DNA of 64,000 bases from Pseudomonas sp. L5B5 (GCF_020520285.1 NZ_CP084742.1:3844001-3908000), one strand, 5' to 3'; shown: positions 20,033 to 32,199, numbered from the stretch's first letter. Numbers and translations are program-made. Notes: generated by a model not told the origin, from the sequence alone.

Positions 20033-20899
20033 GTGGATGTAATGATGGGGCTGCTCGCCGCCTTGCTCTGGGGCGGCACTGATTTTCTCGTGGGGCTCAA
20101 CGTTCGCGCGGTGGGGGTAAAACGTGCGGTGTTCTTCAGCCAGACCCTCGGGTTCACGCTGATGAGCCTGCTGCTGGTGGTCTTTCCCGCCTTCCTGTTC
20201 AAGGCCGTGGCTGCGCCGCCGGAGGTCTGGCTGATGGGCGTGGTCGCCGCGGCGTTCACCGTCTCCGGCGCCCTGGCCCTGGGCAAGGCCTTCGCCCTGG
20301 GCAAGGCGTCCATCGTCGCACCGCTGGTGACCTCCTACGGTGTGGTCACCACGTTGCTGTCCTGGGCCAGCGGCGAGCAGATCAGCCTGATCCAGCTGTC
20401 CTGCATCCTGCTGTGCGTGGTCGGCGTGGTCCTCACTGGCCTGCACTCGGACCCCAAGCTGCCCCACAGCACCGCAGCAGGTCGCTCGATCTTCTACGCC
20501 CTGCTGTCGGCCTTCCTCTATGGCACCAGCTTCTGGCTGCAGGGCCGCTACACCCTGCCCCAGCTGGGGCCCATCAGCATGCTCTGGCTCGGCTACATGG
20601 TGGGCAGCGCGACCATGCTGCTGATGGTGCTGAAAATCCCGGATGGGCTGAAGCTTCCGCCACCGAAGAACTGCGGCATCCTGGCCTCTACCAGCCTGAT
20701 GAACCTTGGCGCCTTCTTCGCCTTTTCCTGGGGCGCCATGGCCGGCTCGGTGTCGGTGGTGACAGTGATCAGTACCCTGTCCGGCGGCATCGCCGCGGTG
20801 CTGGGTTATGTGTTCTTCAAGGAACGCCTGAGCGCGGTGCAGGTGACGGGCGTGGTGCTGGTACTGCTGGGCGCGCTGGCGCTGCATTTGAAGGGTTGA
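20033..20899 (+). CDS. EamA/DMT-family membrane transporter
   Basis: A 288-residue inner-membrane protein with about ten hydrophobic segments in two EamA halves. Typical motifs include LLAALLWGGTDFLVG at the start and a second half ending FFKERLSAVQVTGVVLVLLG. It is a drug/metabolite transporter; the substrate cannot be inferred. GTG 20033 is preceded by AAGGAAG. A strong bidirectional terminator follows, shared with the convergent pckA. Confidence 0.85.
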   Translation: MDVMMGLLAALLWGGTDFLVGLNVRAVGVKRAVFFSQTLGFTLMSLLLVVFPAFLFKAVAAPPEVWLMGVVAAAFTVSGALALGKAFALGKASIVAPLVTSYGVVTTLLSWASGEQISLIQLSCILLCVVGVVLTGLHSDPKLPHSTAAGRSIFYALLSAFLYGTSFWLQGRYTLPQLGPISMLWLGYMVGSATMLLMVLKIPDGLKLPPPKNCGILASTSLMNLGAFFAFSWGAMAGSVSVVTVISTLSGGIAAVLGYVFFKERLSAVQVTGVVLVLLGALALHLKG

Positions 20900-20964
20900 G
20901 GCTCGGGCTCGAACCAGATAACGGGCCTGGGCCCGGGTCGATGGCATCCCGGCTCGTCGCGCAC

Positions 20965-20993
20965 AAAAAAGCCGCCCCGAAGGGCGGCTTTTT
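20965..20993. terminator. Bidirectional intrinsic terminator between the DMT transporter gene and pckA
   Basis: An A-tract, GCCGCCC, a CGAA tetraloop, GGGCGGC and a T-tract form a symmetrical hairpin with uridine runs on both strands. It lies exactly between convergent genes, so it should stop both transcripts. Confidence 0.93.
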
Positions 20994-21009
20994 CATGGCA
21001 GGTCGAGGC

Positions 21010-22551
21010 TTACAGCTTCGGACCGGCAGCCTTGATGGCGTCGCTCACGTCGAACTTCTTGAAGTTCTCGATGAACAGGCCGGCCAGGGCCTTGGCGGCT
21101 TCGTCGTAGGCGGCCTTGTCAGTCCAGGTGTTGCGTGGGTTGAGCAGCTCGGTGTCGACGCCCGGAACGGTCTTTGGAACGTCCAGGTTGATGATGTCCA
21201 GGTGCTCGGTCTCGGCACCCACCAGCGCGCCGCTCTGGATCGCTGCGATCACGCCACGGGTGGTTGGGATGTTGAAGCGCTTGCCGACACCGTAGCCACC
21301 GCCGGTCCAGCCGGTGTTGACCAGGTAGACCTTGGAGCCGAAACCGTTGATGCGCTTGATCAGCAGCTCGGCGTATTCGCCGGCTGGACGCGGGAAGAAC
21401 GGGGCGCCGAAGCAGGTGGAGAAGGTCGACTTGATGCCGCCGCCCGAGCCCATTTCGGTGGAACCGACCAGCGCGGTGTAGCCGGACAGGAAGTGGTAGG
21501 CCGCCTGCTCGTTGTTCAGGATCGACACCGGAGGCAGTACGCCGGTCAGGTCGCAGGTCAGGAAGATCACCGCGTTGGGCTCGCCACCCAGGTTCTGCTC
21601 GGAGCGCTTCTCGACGTGCTCCAGCGGGTAGGCGGCGCGGGTGTTCTGGGTCAGGCTGGCATCGGCGTAGTCGGCCTGCTTGGCGTCGTCCAGGACGACG
21701 TTTTCCAGCACAACGCCGTGCTTGATGGCTTTCCAGATGACCGGCTCGTTCTTCTCGGACAGGTCGATGCATTTGGCGTAGCAGCCGCCTTCCATGTTGA
21801 ACACGACGCCTTCGCCCCAGCCGTGCTCGTCGTCACCGATCAGGTAACGGCTTTCGTCGGCCGACAGGGTGGTCTTGCCGGTACCGGACAGGCCGAAGAA
21901 CAGGGTCACATCGCCTTCTTCGCCGATGTTGGCGGCGCAGTGCATCGGCAGCACATCGACAGCCGGCAGCAGGAAGTTCTGCACCGAGAACATGGCTTTC
22001 TTCATTTCACCGGCGTAGCGCATGCCGGCGATCAGCACTTTCTTCTGGGCGAAGTTGAGGATGACGCAACCGTCGGAATTGGTGCCGTCACGCTCTGGCA
22101 CGCACTCGAAATTGGCAACGTTGAGGATCTGCCACTCTTGGCGACCGGCCGGGTTGTACTGCTCCGGGGTGATGAACAGGCACCGGCCGAACAGGTTCTG
22201 CCAGGCGGTCTGGGTGGTCATCTTGACGGCCAGGTAGTGGTCGGCGGCAGCCCCTACGTGAACGTAGGAAACGAAGTGTTCCTGAGCGTTGTTGAACGCC
22301 TCGACGCGAGCCCACAGGGCATCGAACTTGTCGGCTGGGAACTTGCGGTTGATCGGGCCCCAGGCGATCGCATCCTGGGTGGAAGGCTCCTCGACGATGA
22401 AACGGTCTGCCGGCGAACGGCCGGTGCGGTGACCGGTCTTGACCGTCAGCGCGCCAGTATCGGCCAATTCGCCTTCACCGCGGGACAGCGCTTCTTTTAC
22501 CAGCTCATCGACGCTCAGGTCGGTGTACACGGTGTTGTTGGCTTGCGTCAT
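21010..22551 (-). CDS. pckA: Phosphoenolpyruvate carboxykinase (ATP)
   Basis: ATP-dependent PEPCK of 513 residues, catalysing oxaloacetate + ATP to PEP + CO2 + ADP, the entry to gluconeogenesis. The phosphate loop is [31 protein letters not shown] and [20 protein letters not shown] carry catalytic and metal residues. It lies downstream of hslO on the same strand; the hslR-hslO-pckA neighbourhood is conserved in gammaproteobacteria. The 182-bp gap to hslO is A/T-richer and probably holds its own promoter. Confidence 0.97.
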   Translation of the reverse strand: MTQANNTVYTDLSVDELVKEALSRGEGELADTGALTVKTGHRTGRSPADRFIVEEPSTQDAIAWGPINRKFPADKFDALWARVEAFNNAQEHFVSYVHVGAAADHYLAVKMTTQTAWQNLFGRCLFITPEQYNPAGRQEWQILNVANFECVPERDGTNSDGCVILNFAQKKVLIAGMRYAGEMKKAMFSVQNFLLPAVDVLPMHCAANIGEEGDVTLFFGLSGTGKTTLSADESRYLIGDDEHGWGEGVVFNMEGGCYAKCIDLSEKNEPVIWKAIKHGVVLENVVLDDAKQADYADASLTQNTRAAYPLEHVEKRSEQNLGGEPNAVIFLTCDLTGVLPPVSILNNEQAAYHFLSGYTALVGSTEMGSGGGIKSTFSTCFGAPFFPRPAGEYAELLIKRINGFGSKVYLVNTGWTGGGYGVGKRFNIPTTRGVIAAIQSGALVGAETEHLDIINLDVPKTVPGVDTELLNPRNTWTDKAAYDEAAKALAGLFIENFKKFDVSDAIKAAGPKL

Positions 22552-22733
22552 GAGGTTCCCCGTCGTCGGCCAGCGGCCGAGTGCTCCAAACGTTTTGTAG
22601 TAGAAACTCGCGCACTACTACCGCGAAAAAAGTGCGCCGGATTATGCCAGAAAAGCCCAAAAAAAGTAGGGTCCTCCCGTCAGCACGGCGTAATTCCGGC
22701 GTTTACCAGGTGATTTACCTTCGCTGAAACGTT

Positions 22734-23636
22734 TTAGTGACGAGTATCTGACGGTGAGTCAACGCCCGCACCGGCAAACAATTGCGCGATGTCCGCCGCA
22801 TCGAACAGATAGCGTTCGTTGCAGAACTGGCAGTCGATTTCGATGCTGCCGCCATGCTCCACCACCAGTTGCTGGGCATCTTCCAACCCCAGGCTGACCA
22901 GGGCATTGCCCGAGCGCTCGCGCGAGCAGCTGCAGCGGAAACGCAGCGGCTGGACATCGAACAGGCGCACGGCTTCTTCGTGGTACAGGCGATGGAGCAC
23001 GGTTTCGTTGTCCAGGCTAAGCAGTTCATCGGCGGTCAGGGTGCTGGCCAGGGCGGTGAGGTGCTGCCAGTTGGCCTCGCGCTCCTCGGGATCGCGCAGG
23101 CGGTCGGCCGGCAATTGCTGCAACAGCAGGCCACGGGCATTGCGGCCATCGGCATACAACCAGAAACGGGTGCCGGTCTGCTGCGACATGACGAAATAGT
23201 TGGTGAAGCACTCGGCGAGGGTGGCGCCGTCCAGGTCGACAATGCCCTGGTAACGCTGGCCTTGGGCCGGGTCCACGGTCAGGGCCAGGACACCATTGGG
23301 CATCAGGTCGGCCAGGGTCGCGTCAGGGGCGATCTGCGCCGCGTCATAACGGGCCAGGCCGCGAATCTCGCGCTCGCTGGAGCACTCGATCATCAGCAGT
23401 GGCACCGGACCTTCGGAGCGCGCCTGGAGAATCAGCAAGCCATCGAACTTGAGGGTGCCGACCAGCAACGACGCCGCCGCCATCAGTTCGCCCAGCAGCT
23501 GCGCCACCGGCTCGGGATAGGCGTGCTTGGCGAGGACTTCGGCATAACTGCGCTCCAGCGAGACCAGCTCGCCGCGGGCGTCGCTCTCGTCAAAAATGAA
23601 GCGTTGAGTGAAGTCGGTATCCGGCAAATCAGTCAT
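22734..23636 (-). CDS. hslO: Redox-regulated chaperone Hsp33
   Basis: Hsp33 is a cytosolic holdase switched on by oxidation and zinc loss. The 300-residue protein carries the redox switch near its C terminus: Cys235 and Cys237 (CSC) and Cys269 and Cys272 (CQFC). ATG 23636 gives [13 protein letters not shown], the usual start; the frame extends to 23702, but those residues are not conserved. It is divergent from the PAP2 phosphatase gene. Confidence 0.96.
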   Translation of the reverse strand: MTDLPDTDFTQRFIFDESDARGELVSLERSYAEVLAKHAYPEPVAQLLGELMAAASLLVGTLKFDGLLILQARSEGPVPLLMIECSSEREIRGLARYDAAQIAPDATLADLMPNGVLALTVDPAQGQRYQGIVDLDGATLAECFTNYFVMSQQTGTRFWLYADGRNARGLLLQQLPADRLRDPEEREANWQHLTALASTLTADELLSLDNETVLHRLYHEEAVRLFDVQPLRFRCSCSRERSGNALVSLGLEDAQQLVVEHGGSIEIDCQFCNERYLFDAADIAQLFAGAGVDSPSDTRH

Positions 23637-23737
23637 AGGTCTGGGCATCTGAAAGGTGACAAAAAGGTTACAAGCACCGAAAATTGCGTTTTTTTGCACC
23701 ATGAAGGTGCAGTTTTTGCGGTGATTGGAGATATTTT

Positions 23738-24550
23738 ATGAACAATCCGGGTTTGTTCCAAGCAAGGTGGAACCTCGGCAAGCTGGTTCTGTGCAATGTA
23801 CTCCCTTTGGCCCTGCTGGGTTTCTGGTTGTGGCCCACCGGGCAAATGCTCTGCACGATGTTCGACGAGTGGCTGTTCCGCCTGCTCAACACTCCCCTTG
23901 CCACCCATACCACCTGGCTGCACCTGTGGGCCGTGGCCAGCCTGCGGCCATTCGACATCGTGGTGGGTCTGATCATGCTCGGCCTGCTGATCCGCGGCGA
24001 CTGGGTATTCCAGGCCGTGGATGTACGCCGCGCCTTCTTCGGCTTCCTGTCGATCCTGATCCTGATGGTGGTGATTCGCGCGCTGTTTTCCAAGCTGGTG
24101 GCCGTGATGAACTGGCAACACAACAGTCCATCCATGGTGCTCGAAGGCGCCGTGCACATGAGCGACTACTTCCCGGGCTGGGAAAAGACTTGGGAAATCA
24201 AGGATCGCTCCAGCCAGAGCTTTCCGGGCGATCACGCCTCGGTGCTGCTGATCTGGGGCCTGTTCATGGGCCTCTTCAGCCGCACTGTCGGCCAGTTCCT
24301 GGTGGTGTGGGGGCTGACCCTGCTGTTCATGCTGCCACGCCTGGTGGCGGGTGCGCACTGGGGCCAGGACGACTACATCGGTGGCGTGCTGCTCGCCGTA
24401 CTGGCCCTGGGCTGGGGCTTCTACACCCCTTATGCGGCGCGGATGTCGAACGTCCTGCTGCGCCTGACCCAGCCACTGTTCAACCTGATAGGCCGCATGC
24501 CAGTCCTGTCGCGCATGAGCGTAGTCCGCGCCAGCAGCCAGCTGCGCTAA
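23738..24550 (+). CDS. PAP2-family membrane phosphatase (LpxT-like)
   Basis: A 270-residue inner-membrane protein with about six hydrophobic segments. PAP2 catalytic motifs are SFPGDHAS (C2) and RLVAGAHWGQDD (C3, R-x5-H-x3-D). It resembles lipid A 1-diphosphate synthase (LpxT) and related undecaprenyl-pyrophosphate phosphatases. It would move or remove phosphate at the periplasmic face, on lipid A or on undecaprenyl-PP. The exact substrate is uncertain. A perfect palindrome separates it from convergent hslR. Confidence 0.82.
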   Translation: MNNPGLFQARWNLGKLVLCNVLPLALLGFWLWPTGQMLCTMFDEWLFRLLNTPLATHTTWLHLWAVASLRPFDIVVGLIMLGLLIRGDWVFQAVDVRRAFFGFLSILILMVVIRALFSKLVAVMNWQHNSPSMVLEGAVHMSDYFPGWEKTWEIKDRSSQSFPGDHASVLLIWGLFMGLFSRTVGQFLVVWGLTLLFMLPRLVAGAHWGQDDYIGGVLLAVLALGWGFYTPYAARMSNVLLRLTQPLFNLIGRMPVLSRMSVVRASSQLR

Positions 24551-24559
24551 GCAGACCGG

Positions 24560-24591
24560 CAGGAGCCGGCTTGCCGGCAAGCCGGCTCCTG
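24560..24591. repeat. Perfect 32-bp REP-like palindrome / terminator
   Basis: CAGGAGCCGGCTTGCC followed immediately by its exact reverse complement, between two convergent genes. The GGAGC...GCTCC ends match the fluorescent-Pseudomonas REP type. There is no T-tract, so it is a REP singlet that may also end both transcripts. Confidence 0.85.
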
Positions 24592-24596
24592 CGGCT

Positions 24597-25007
24597 TCAT
24601 TCGTGGTTGCTGCCGTGGAACTTGAACAGGTCCCGGCGCTGCTTCTTGCTCGGTTTGCCGTCGGTGCTCACCCCAAGGGCGCCAGCCTTGCGCTGGGCCG
24701 CAGCGGTTTCACGCTTGGCGATACTGGCCTCGGTTTCCGCGTAGAGTGCTTGCGCCTCGGGCGCGCCACGGCGGACGATGGACAGGGCCTGGACCACCAC
24801 CGTGCGTTCGTCGAAGCCGGTGCGAATCTCATACTCATCGCCGATCCGAGGCTCCTTGCCCGGCTTGCAGCGCTCGCCACGGTGGTGCACCTTGCCGCTT
24901 TCGATGGCCCCCTTGGCCAGAGCCCGGGTCTTGTAGAAACGTGCTGCCCAGAGCCATTTGTCCAGACGGACCTTGTCCTCTTCTTCCTGTTCCTGCTTGT
25001 GCGCCAC
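24597..25007 (-). CDS. hslR: Heat shock protein 15 (ribosome-associated, S4 domain)
   Basis: A 136-residue Hsp15 homologue, which binds free 50S subunits carrying nascent chains. The S4 RNA-binding domain covers VRLDKWLWAARFYKTRALAK and the following residues, and the C terminus is strongly basic (KPSKKQRRDLFKFH). GTG 25007 with AGGGGA upstream gives MAHKQEQEEEDK and the family's normal length; the frame upstream of it is not conserved. Confidence 0.92.
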   Translation of the reverse strand: MAHKQEQEEEDKVRLDKWLWAARFYKTRALAKGAIESGKVHHRGERCKPGKEPRIGDEYEIRTGFDERTVVVQALSIVRRGAPEAQALYAETEASIAKRETAAAQRKAGALGVSTDGKPSKKQRRDLFKFHGSNHE

Positions 25008-25122
25008 TGAAATTCCCCTAACTGAAAAATGTCGCAACGGTACCGCTTGCAAGCGGGCTCTCATAAACCCTGCCGCTCACCTAAAATAACCCAGGTTGCG
25101 CCCTGATACGCGAGGAGTCCCC

Positions 25123-25902
25123 GTGACTGACTTTCCCACTTCCCTGACCTCGCCCGGCAACCGCTGCGAAGGTTGCCAGCAAAGCCAGCCACTGGGCTTC
25201 GATTTTTCCTTCGCCTATCAGCCCATAGTCGATCTGCGAGACCGCTCGGTCTTTGCCCATGAGGCCCTGGTACGCGGGGTCAATGGCGAAGGGGCAGGCA
25301 CCGTGCTGGAGCAGGTCGACGACAGCAATCGCTACCGTTTCGACCAGCGCTGCCGCACCCAGGCGATCACCCTCGCCGCCCAACTGGGCATGCAAAGCCA
25401 CCTGTCGATCAACTTCATGCCCAACGCCGTGTACCGGCCGGAGCTGTGCATCCGCAGCACCCTGGAGGCGGCCCGGGCCCAGTGTTTCCCCCTGGAGCGG
25501 CTGATTTTCGAAACCCTGGAAAGCCAGCACGTAGATAACTATCGCCATTTGACCAATATTCTGCGTGAATACCGCGAATTCGGCTTCAAGACCGCCATCG
25601 ACGACTTCGGCTCGGGGTACTCGGGGCTGAACCTGCTGGCGGATTTCCAACCCGACCTGATCAAGCTCGACATGGCGCTGGTGCGTGATGTCGACCAGGA
25701 TCGCGTACGCCAGGCGATCATCCGCGCGATTGTCACAATGTGTGCGGAGTTGGGGGTTACAGTCATCGCCGAGGGCATTGAAAGCGCCGGTGAACGGGAC
25801 TTTCTCAGCGACTGTGGAATTTATCTGATGCAGGGTTACTGGTTCGCCAGACCTGCATTCAAAGCCCTGGCCGACGTTCCGGCCTCGGCCTGGAACAGCT
25901 AA
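25123..25902 (+). CDS. rimA: EAL-domain cyclic-di-GMP phosphodiesterase RimA
   Basis: A 259-residue stand-alone EAL domain. Conserved motifs all appear intact: HEALVRG (EAL), FETLES, AIDDFGSGYSGLNLL, LIKLDMALV, VIAEGIES and QGYWFARP, so catalysis is expected. GTG 25123 has GAGGAG upstream. It is followed by rimB and rimK, matching the rimABK operon described in P. fluorescens. There RimA degrades c-di-GMP and, with RimB, modulates RimK-dependent glutamylation of ribosomal protein S6. That literature, not this sequence alone, supplies the role. Confidence 0.9.
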   Translation: MTDFPTSLTSPGNRCEGCQQSQPLGFDFSFAYQPIVDLRDRSVFAHEALVRGVNGEGAGTVLEQVDDSNRYRFDQRCRTQAITLAAQLGMQSHLSINFMPNAVYRPELCIRSTLEAARAQCFPLERLIFETLESQHVDNYRHLTNILREYREFGFKTAIDDFGSGYSGLNLLADFQPDLIKLDMALVRDVDQDRVRQAIIRAIVTMCAELGVTVIAEGIESAGERDFLSDCGIYLMQGYWFARPAFKALADVPASAWNS

Positions 25903-25918
25903 TTGCGGATTTCCCTTA

Positions 25919-26401
25919 TTGAAGACTTTTGACCATTTGACCGTTGTCGGTCTGCGCGAGTGGGTGGCGCTTCCGGATCTGGGAGTCGCCGGCCTGCGCG
26001 CCAAGATCGATACCGGCGCCAGCACCTCCAGCCTGCATGCCACCGAGATCGAGCCCTTCGAGCGCAACGGCGAGCAATGGGTGCGTTTCAATGCCCACCT
26101 GGGTAGCGTGGTGCAGTTGCGCCACCGACGTTGCGAAGCGCCACTGGTGGCGATGAAGACCATCAAGAGTTCCAACGGCCAGGCCCAGGTCCGCTACGTG
26201 ATCAGCACCACCCTGGCCCTGGGCGATCACCTATGGCGGGTGGAGTTCACCCTCGCCTGCCGCAAGGCCATGCGCTATCGCCTGCTGCTGGGTTCCAAGG
26301 CCCTGATCGACGGCCAGTTGGTGGTCAATCCGGGCCTCAAGTATGTACAAGACAAGCCGGTGTTCCCGGTATCCACTACCTCTGCCACAGGTGTTGCATG
26401 A
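25919..26401 (+). CDS. rimB: Retropepsin-like protease RimB
   Basis: A 160-residue DUF785-type aspartic protease. The catalytic motif is [10 protein letters not shown] with Asp31. RimB opposes RimK by acting on glutamylated ribosomal S6 in the published P. fluorescens system. It begins 16 bp after rimA at a TTG codon ([15 protein letters not shown]), with no strong ribosome-binding site. Its stop overlaps the rimK ATG (ATGA). The weak start suggests translation coupled to rimA or low expression. Confidence 0.88.
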   Translation: MKTFDHLTVVGLREWVALPDLGVAGLRAKIDTGASTSSLHATEIEPFERNGEQWVRFNAHLGSVVQLRHRRCEAPLVAMKTIKSSNGQAQVRYVISTTLALGDHLWRVEFTLACRKAMRYRLLLGSKALIDGQLVVNPGLKYVQDKPVFPVSTTSATGVA

Positions 26402-27303
26402 AGATCGCTGTGCTGTCGCGTAACCCGCGTCTGTATTCCACTCGCCGCCTGGTCGAGGCCGGCACCGAGCGTGGCCATGAAATGGTAGTGGTCGACACCC
26501 TGCGTGCCTACATGAACATCGCCAGCCACAAGCCGCAGATCCACTACCGCGGCAAACCCCTGGAGGGGTTCGATGCAGTGATCCCGCGGATCGGCGCCTC
26601 GGTGACGTTCTATGGCTGTGCGGTGCTGCGCCAGTTCGAAATGATGGGGGTGTTCCCCCTCAACGAATCGGTGGCCATCGCCCGCTCCCGGGACAAGCTG
26701 CGCTCGCTGCAGTTGCTGTCGCGGCGTGGCATCGGCCTGCCGGTGACCGGCTTCGCCCACTCCCCGGACGACATCCCCGACCTGATCGAAATGGTCAACG
26801 GCGCCCCGCTGGTGATCAAGGTGCTGGAAGGCACCCAGGGCATCGGCGTGGTGCTGTGCGAAACCGCCACCGCCGCGGAGTCGGTGATCGAAGCGTTCAT
26901 GGGCCTGAAGCAGAACATCATGGTCCAGGAGTACATCAAGGAGGCCGGCGGTGCCGATATCCGCTGCTTCGTGGTGGGTGACAAGGTGATCGCGGCGATG
27001 AAGCGTCAGGCCAAGCCGGGTGAGTTCCGCTCCAACCTGCATCGTGGCGGCAGCGCCAGCCTGATCAAGATCACCCCCGAAGAACGCATGACCGCATTGC
27101 GGGCCGCCAAGGTCATGGGCCTGAGTGTGGCCGGGGTGGACATCCTGCGTTCCAATCACGGACCGCTGGTGATGGAGGTCAATTCCTCGCCGGGCCTGGA
27201 AGGCATCGAGACCACCACCGGCAAGAACGTGGCGGGGATCATCATCGAACACATCGAGAAGAACGGCGGGCCGAACATGACCCGCACTAAAGGCAAAGGA
27301 TAA
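26398..27303 (+). CDS. rimK: Ribosomal protein S6 glutamate ligase RimK
   Basis: A 301-residue ATP-grasp ligase that adds glutamate residues to the C terminus of ribosomal protein S6. Motifs are [17 protein letters not shown] (ATP loop), [19 protein letters not shown] and [14 protein letters not shown] (Mg-binding). It is coupled to rimB by a four-base overlap. In P. fluorescens its activity is stimulated by c-di-GMP, which RimA removes. A hairpin downstream separates it from convergent envZ. Confidence 0.96.
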   Translation: MKIAVLSRNPRLYSTRRLVEAGTERGHEMVVVDTLRAYMNIASHKPQIHYRGKPLEGFDAVIPRIGASVTFYGCAVLRQFEMMGVFPLNESVAIARSRDKLRSLQLLSRRGIGLPVTGFAHSPDDIPDLIEMVNGAPLVIKVLEGTQGIGVVLCETATAAESVIEAFMGLKQNIMVQEYIKEAGGADIRCFVVGDKVIAAMKRQAKPGEFRSNLHRGGSASLIKITPEERMTALRAAKVMGLSVAGVDILRSNHGPLVMEVNSSPGLEGIETTTGKNVAGIIIEHIEKNGGPNMTRTKGKG

Positions 27304-27371
27304 GAGCAGCTGCAAGCGGCAAGTGAGAAGCGAGTGGGCTTTTCACTTGCGGCTTGAGGCTTGCCGCTGCC
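27304..27371. repeat. Intergenic hairpin/REP-like repeat between rimK and envZ
   Basis: GCAGCTGCAAGCGGCAAG and GCTTGCCGCTGC are arranged as imperfect inverted repeats, with an inner AAGTGA/TCACTT pair. It fills the gap between two convergent genes and probably ends both transcripts. Confidence 0.6.
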
Positions 27372-27372
27372 C

Positions 27373-28686
27373 CTAGTCTGCGTCGCGGGGCAGCAGCAGG
27401 CCCAGCGGCAGGCGTACCCGCGCTTCCAGGCCGCCGTCGGGGCGGTTGCGCAGTTCGACGTTGCCACCATGCATGGCGGCAATTCGCTTGACGATGGCCA
27501 GCCCCAGGCCGGTGCCCTTGCCGCCCCGGGCACGATCACCACGGGTGAAGGGGTTGAAGATTGCCTCCAGTTCCGAAGGGTCGATCCCCGCGCCACGGTC
27601 CATCACGCTCAGCACCACGTAGGGCGCGTTGACGTCACCCGACAGATGAGCGGCGACCTCCACGTCCGTCCCCGCATGATTCAAGGCGTTGCCGATGAGG
27701 TTGTTGAGCAGGCGCTTCATCGACACCCGGCGCAGCGGGAACGGCTGGATCGGTTCCAGGCGCAAGTGCACCCGTTCCTCGTTCTGGTTGTAAGGCGCTG
27801 CCACTTCCTGCACCAGGTCGTTGAGGTCCACTTCTTCCACCGACTCATCGCGACCATCGCGGATGAAGGCCAGGAACTGGTCGAGAATGGCGTCCATGTC
27901 CTCGATGTCGCGCACCATGTCGTCGGTCAGCTCGGTGTGATTGCCCATCAGTTCCAGCGACAGGCGCAAGCGGGTCAGCGGCGTGCGCAAGTCATGGGAG
28001 ACCCCGGCCAGCATCAGCTCGCGTTCGCGCCCGGCCTGCTCCACGTCCTCGGCCATCTGGTTGAACGCGCGGTACACCTCGGTCATCTCGCTTGGGGTGT
28101 CGCTGATGGGCAGGCGCACGCTGCGGCCCTGACCCAGTTGCCGGGCGGCATAGACCAGGCGCTTGAGGGGCTGGTTGAGCTGGCTGACGAAGATCCAGGC
28201 CGATGCGGTGGACAGCAGGCCGATGGCCAGGAACCAGCCCAGCACGCTCCAGATCTTCTGGCCGCGCAACGGGTGCGGATACAACGGCACCTTGAGCCAG
28301 CCATCCCCCAGGCTCGGCGCCCGCACCCAGAGGGCTGGCGGCGCGTGCATGCGCAGCCGCACCTCGGTGTCGGCCCCCAACTCGGCCTGCATCTGCCGCT
28401 GGTAGATCTCACTGTAGGGCCAGTGCTGCTCGCCGGCCGGCACGCCGCTGCCCACCACCTTGATCAGGCCGGCGGCCTCGGCGATCTGGTCGCGATTGGA
28501 TTCATCGGCAGCCCAGTAGGCGCGAAGGGTAAGCGCCACGCCGTGGCTGTACTGTCGATCCACCAGCACGTCCTCGTTCATCAACAGATAAACCAGGGTC
28601 AACGCCTTGGAGAACAGCACCACGATCAGCACCAGCCACAGGGTGCGGGAGAAGAAACTCTGGGGGAACCACAGCGGGGTTTTCAT
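27373..28686 (-). CDS. envZ: EnvZ-type sensor histidine kinase (AmgS)
   Basis: A 437-residue two-TM sensor kinase: N-terminal TM (FFSRTLWLVLIVVLF), a periplasmic loop, second TM, HAMP, HisKA with GVSHDLRTPLTRLRL, and HATPase (GTGLGLAIVKR). It is the partner of the downstream-reading OmpR-type regulator. In P. aeruginosa the pair is AmgRS, which protects against membrane protein stress and aminoglycosides. ATG 28686 gives the usual family start; the frame to 28728 is not conserved. Confidence 0.92.
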   Translation of the reverse strand: MKTPLWFPQSFFSRTLWLVLIVVLFSKALTLVYLLMNEDVLVDRQYSHGVALTLRAYWAADESNRDQIAEAAGLIKVVGSGVPAGEQHWPYSEIYQRQMQAELGADTEVRLRMHAPPALWVRAPSLGDGWLKVPLYPHPLRGQKIWSVLGWFLAIGLLSTASAWIFVSQLNQPLKRLVYAARQLGQGRSVRLPISDTPSEMTEVYRAFNQMAEDVEQAGRERELMLAGVSHDLRTPLTRLRLSLELMGNHTELTDDMVRDIEDMDAILDQFLAFIRDGRDESVEEVDLNDLVQEVAAPYNQNEERVHLRLEPIQPFPLRRVSMKRLLNNLIGNALNHAGTDVEVAAHLSGDVNAPYVVLSVMDRGAGIDPSELEAIFNPFTRGDRARGGKGTGLGLAIVKRIAAMHGGNVELRNRPDGGLEARVRLPLGLLLPRDAD

Positions 28687-28705
28687 GACAGCCAATACAC
28701 ACTTT

Positions 28706-28776
28706 GCAGGAGCGAGCCATGCTCGCAACGTTGCGGAATGCGAACGCCCGGGTTGGGCCCGGGCGCTCGCTCCTAC
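28706..28776. repeat. REP doublet between ompR and envZ
   Basis: GCAGGAGCGAGCCATGCTCGC and GCGCTCGCTCCTAC lie in opposite orientation around the palindrome CCCGGGTTGGGCCCGGG. It sits in the 100-bp gap between two genes read in the same direction, so it lies inside the ompR-envZ transcript and may lower envZ expression. Confidence 0.75.
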
Positions 28777-28786
28777 AAATCATCGA

Positions 28787-29527
28787 TCACTTGGTCGCAG
28801 TGCCATCCGGCACGAAGACATAACCCACGCCCCAGACCGTCTGGATATAACGCGGCTTGGACGGATCAGGTTCGATCATCCGGCGCAGGCGGGAGATCTG
28901 CACATCGATGGAGCGCTCCAGGGCATCCCATTCGCGGCCCCGGGCCAGGTTCATCAGCTTGTCGCGGGTCAGCGGCTGGCGAGCGTTCATCACCAGCGCC
29001 TTGAGTACCGCGAACTCGCCGGTGGTGAGCATGTGCACCTCGGCGCCGCGCTTGAGTTCGCGGGTGGCCAGGGACAGTTCGTAATCACCGAATGTCACGC
29101 TTTCGTCTTCACTGCCCGGGGCACCGGGAACGGGAGCCGACTGGCGACGCAGCACGGCCTTGACCCGGGCCATCAGCTCGTCGGGGTTGAACGGCTTGGC
29201 CAGGTAGTCGTCGGCACCCAGCTCCAGGCCCTTGATGCGGCTCAGCTCGTCGCCCTTGGCGGTGAGCATGATGATCGGGATCTGGTTGTTCGCGCCACGC
29301 AGGCGGCGGCAGGCGGTCAGGCCGTCTTCGCCGGGCAGCATCAGGTCGAGGACGACCAGGTTGAACACTTCGCGACCCAGCAGGCGGTCCATTTGCTCGG
29401 TGTTCGGGACTGCGCGGGCACGGTAGCCCTTGCTGACGAAGAATCTCTCCAGCAGGCTGCTCAGCCCCGGGTCATCGTCAACAATAAGAATTTTTTCGCC
29501 TTCAGCAGTTTGTGCAGTGCTGCTCAT
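28787..29527 (-). CDS. ompR: OmpR-type response regulator (AmgR)
   Basis: A 246-residue response regulator. The receiver has phospho-acceptor Asp61 (VVLDLMLPGEDGL). The C-terminal winged-helix DNA-binding domain contains DVQISRLRRMIEPDPS and IQTVWGVGYVFVP. It acts with the EnvZ/AmgS kinase encoded downstream across a REP element. It controls envelope-stress genes in P. aeruginosa. Confidence 0.94.
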   Translation of the reverse strand: MSSTAQTAEGEKILIVDDDPGLSSLLERFFVSKGYRARAVPNTEQMDRLLGREVFNLVVLDLMLPGEDGLTACRRLRGANNQIPIIMLTAKGDELSRIKGLELGADDYLAKPFNPDELMARVKAVLRRQSAPVPGAPGSEDESVTFGDYELSLATRELKRGAEVHMLTTGEFAVLKALVMNARQPLTRDKLMNLARGREWDALERSIDVQISRLRRMIEPDPSKPRYIQTVWGVGYVFVPDGTATK

Positions 29528-29875
29528 TGGATGCTCCTCTAATCTCGATGCGCATTATGGCGTAGCTGCCGTTATACGCACCGTGTGCATTGTTAGCAGA
29601 TTTTTCCTCTATCGCCAGCAAACCCGCTGTCGGCCTGAGGTCGGCGATCGTCCCGCAGCTGGGTATAATGCGCCGCCTTTTGTGTTGGGCAGTCTCTGAT
29701 CAGTACCCTGCGGCCGGTTTGTTTATTTGCCTCGGCCGGCAGTATTTCCACGATTACAGGGGTCAACAGGCAGCCTTTTGATCCAGGTGGCGGCGCGACC
29801 AGGCCGCTCAACCAGGCTCGCCGGGCCTTTTTTCGCTCCCGCGGGCCTGCTTTCACATATTTGTCAGGTGGTTTT
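29528..29875 (+). promoter_or_regulatory. 348-bp divergent promoter region and long leader of tex
   Basis: No credible gene is present. TATAAT at 29664-29669 is a good -10 candidate for tex, though no clear -35 precedes it; it implies a leader of about 200 nt. AGGCC...GGCCT followed by six T at 29797-29835 could be a weak terminator-like structure inside that leader. The ompR promoter must lie at the left end on the other strand. Confidence 0.45.

Positions 29876-32199
<2,324 letters not shown>

Noticed and set aside
20413..22713. 766-codon plus-strand frame across pckA
   Set aside because: Shadow of pckA and part of the DMT transporter gene; pckA is clearly the real gene.
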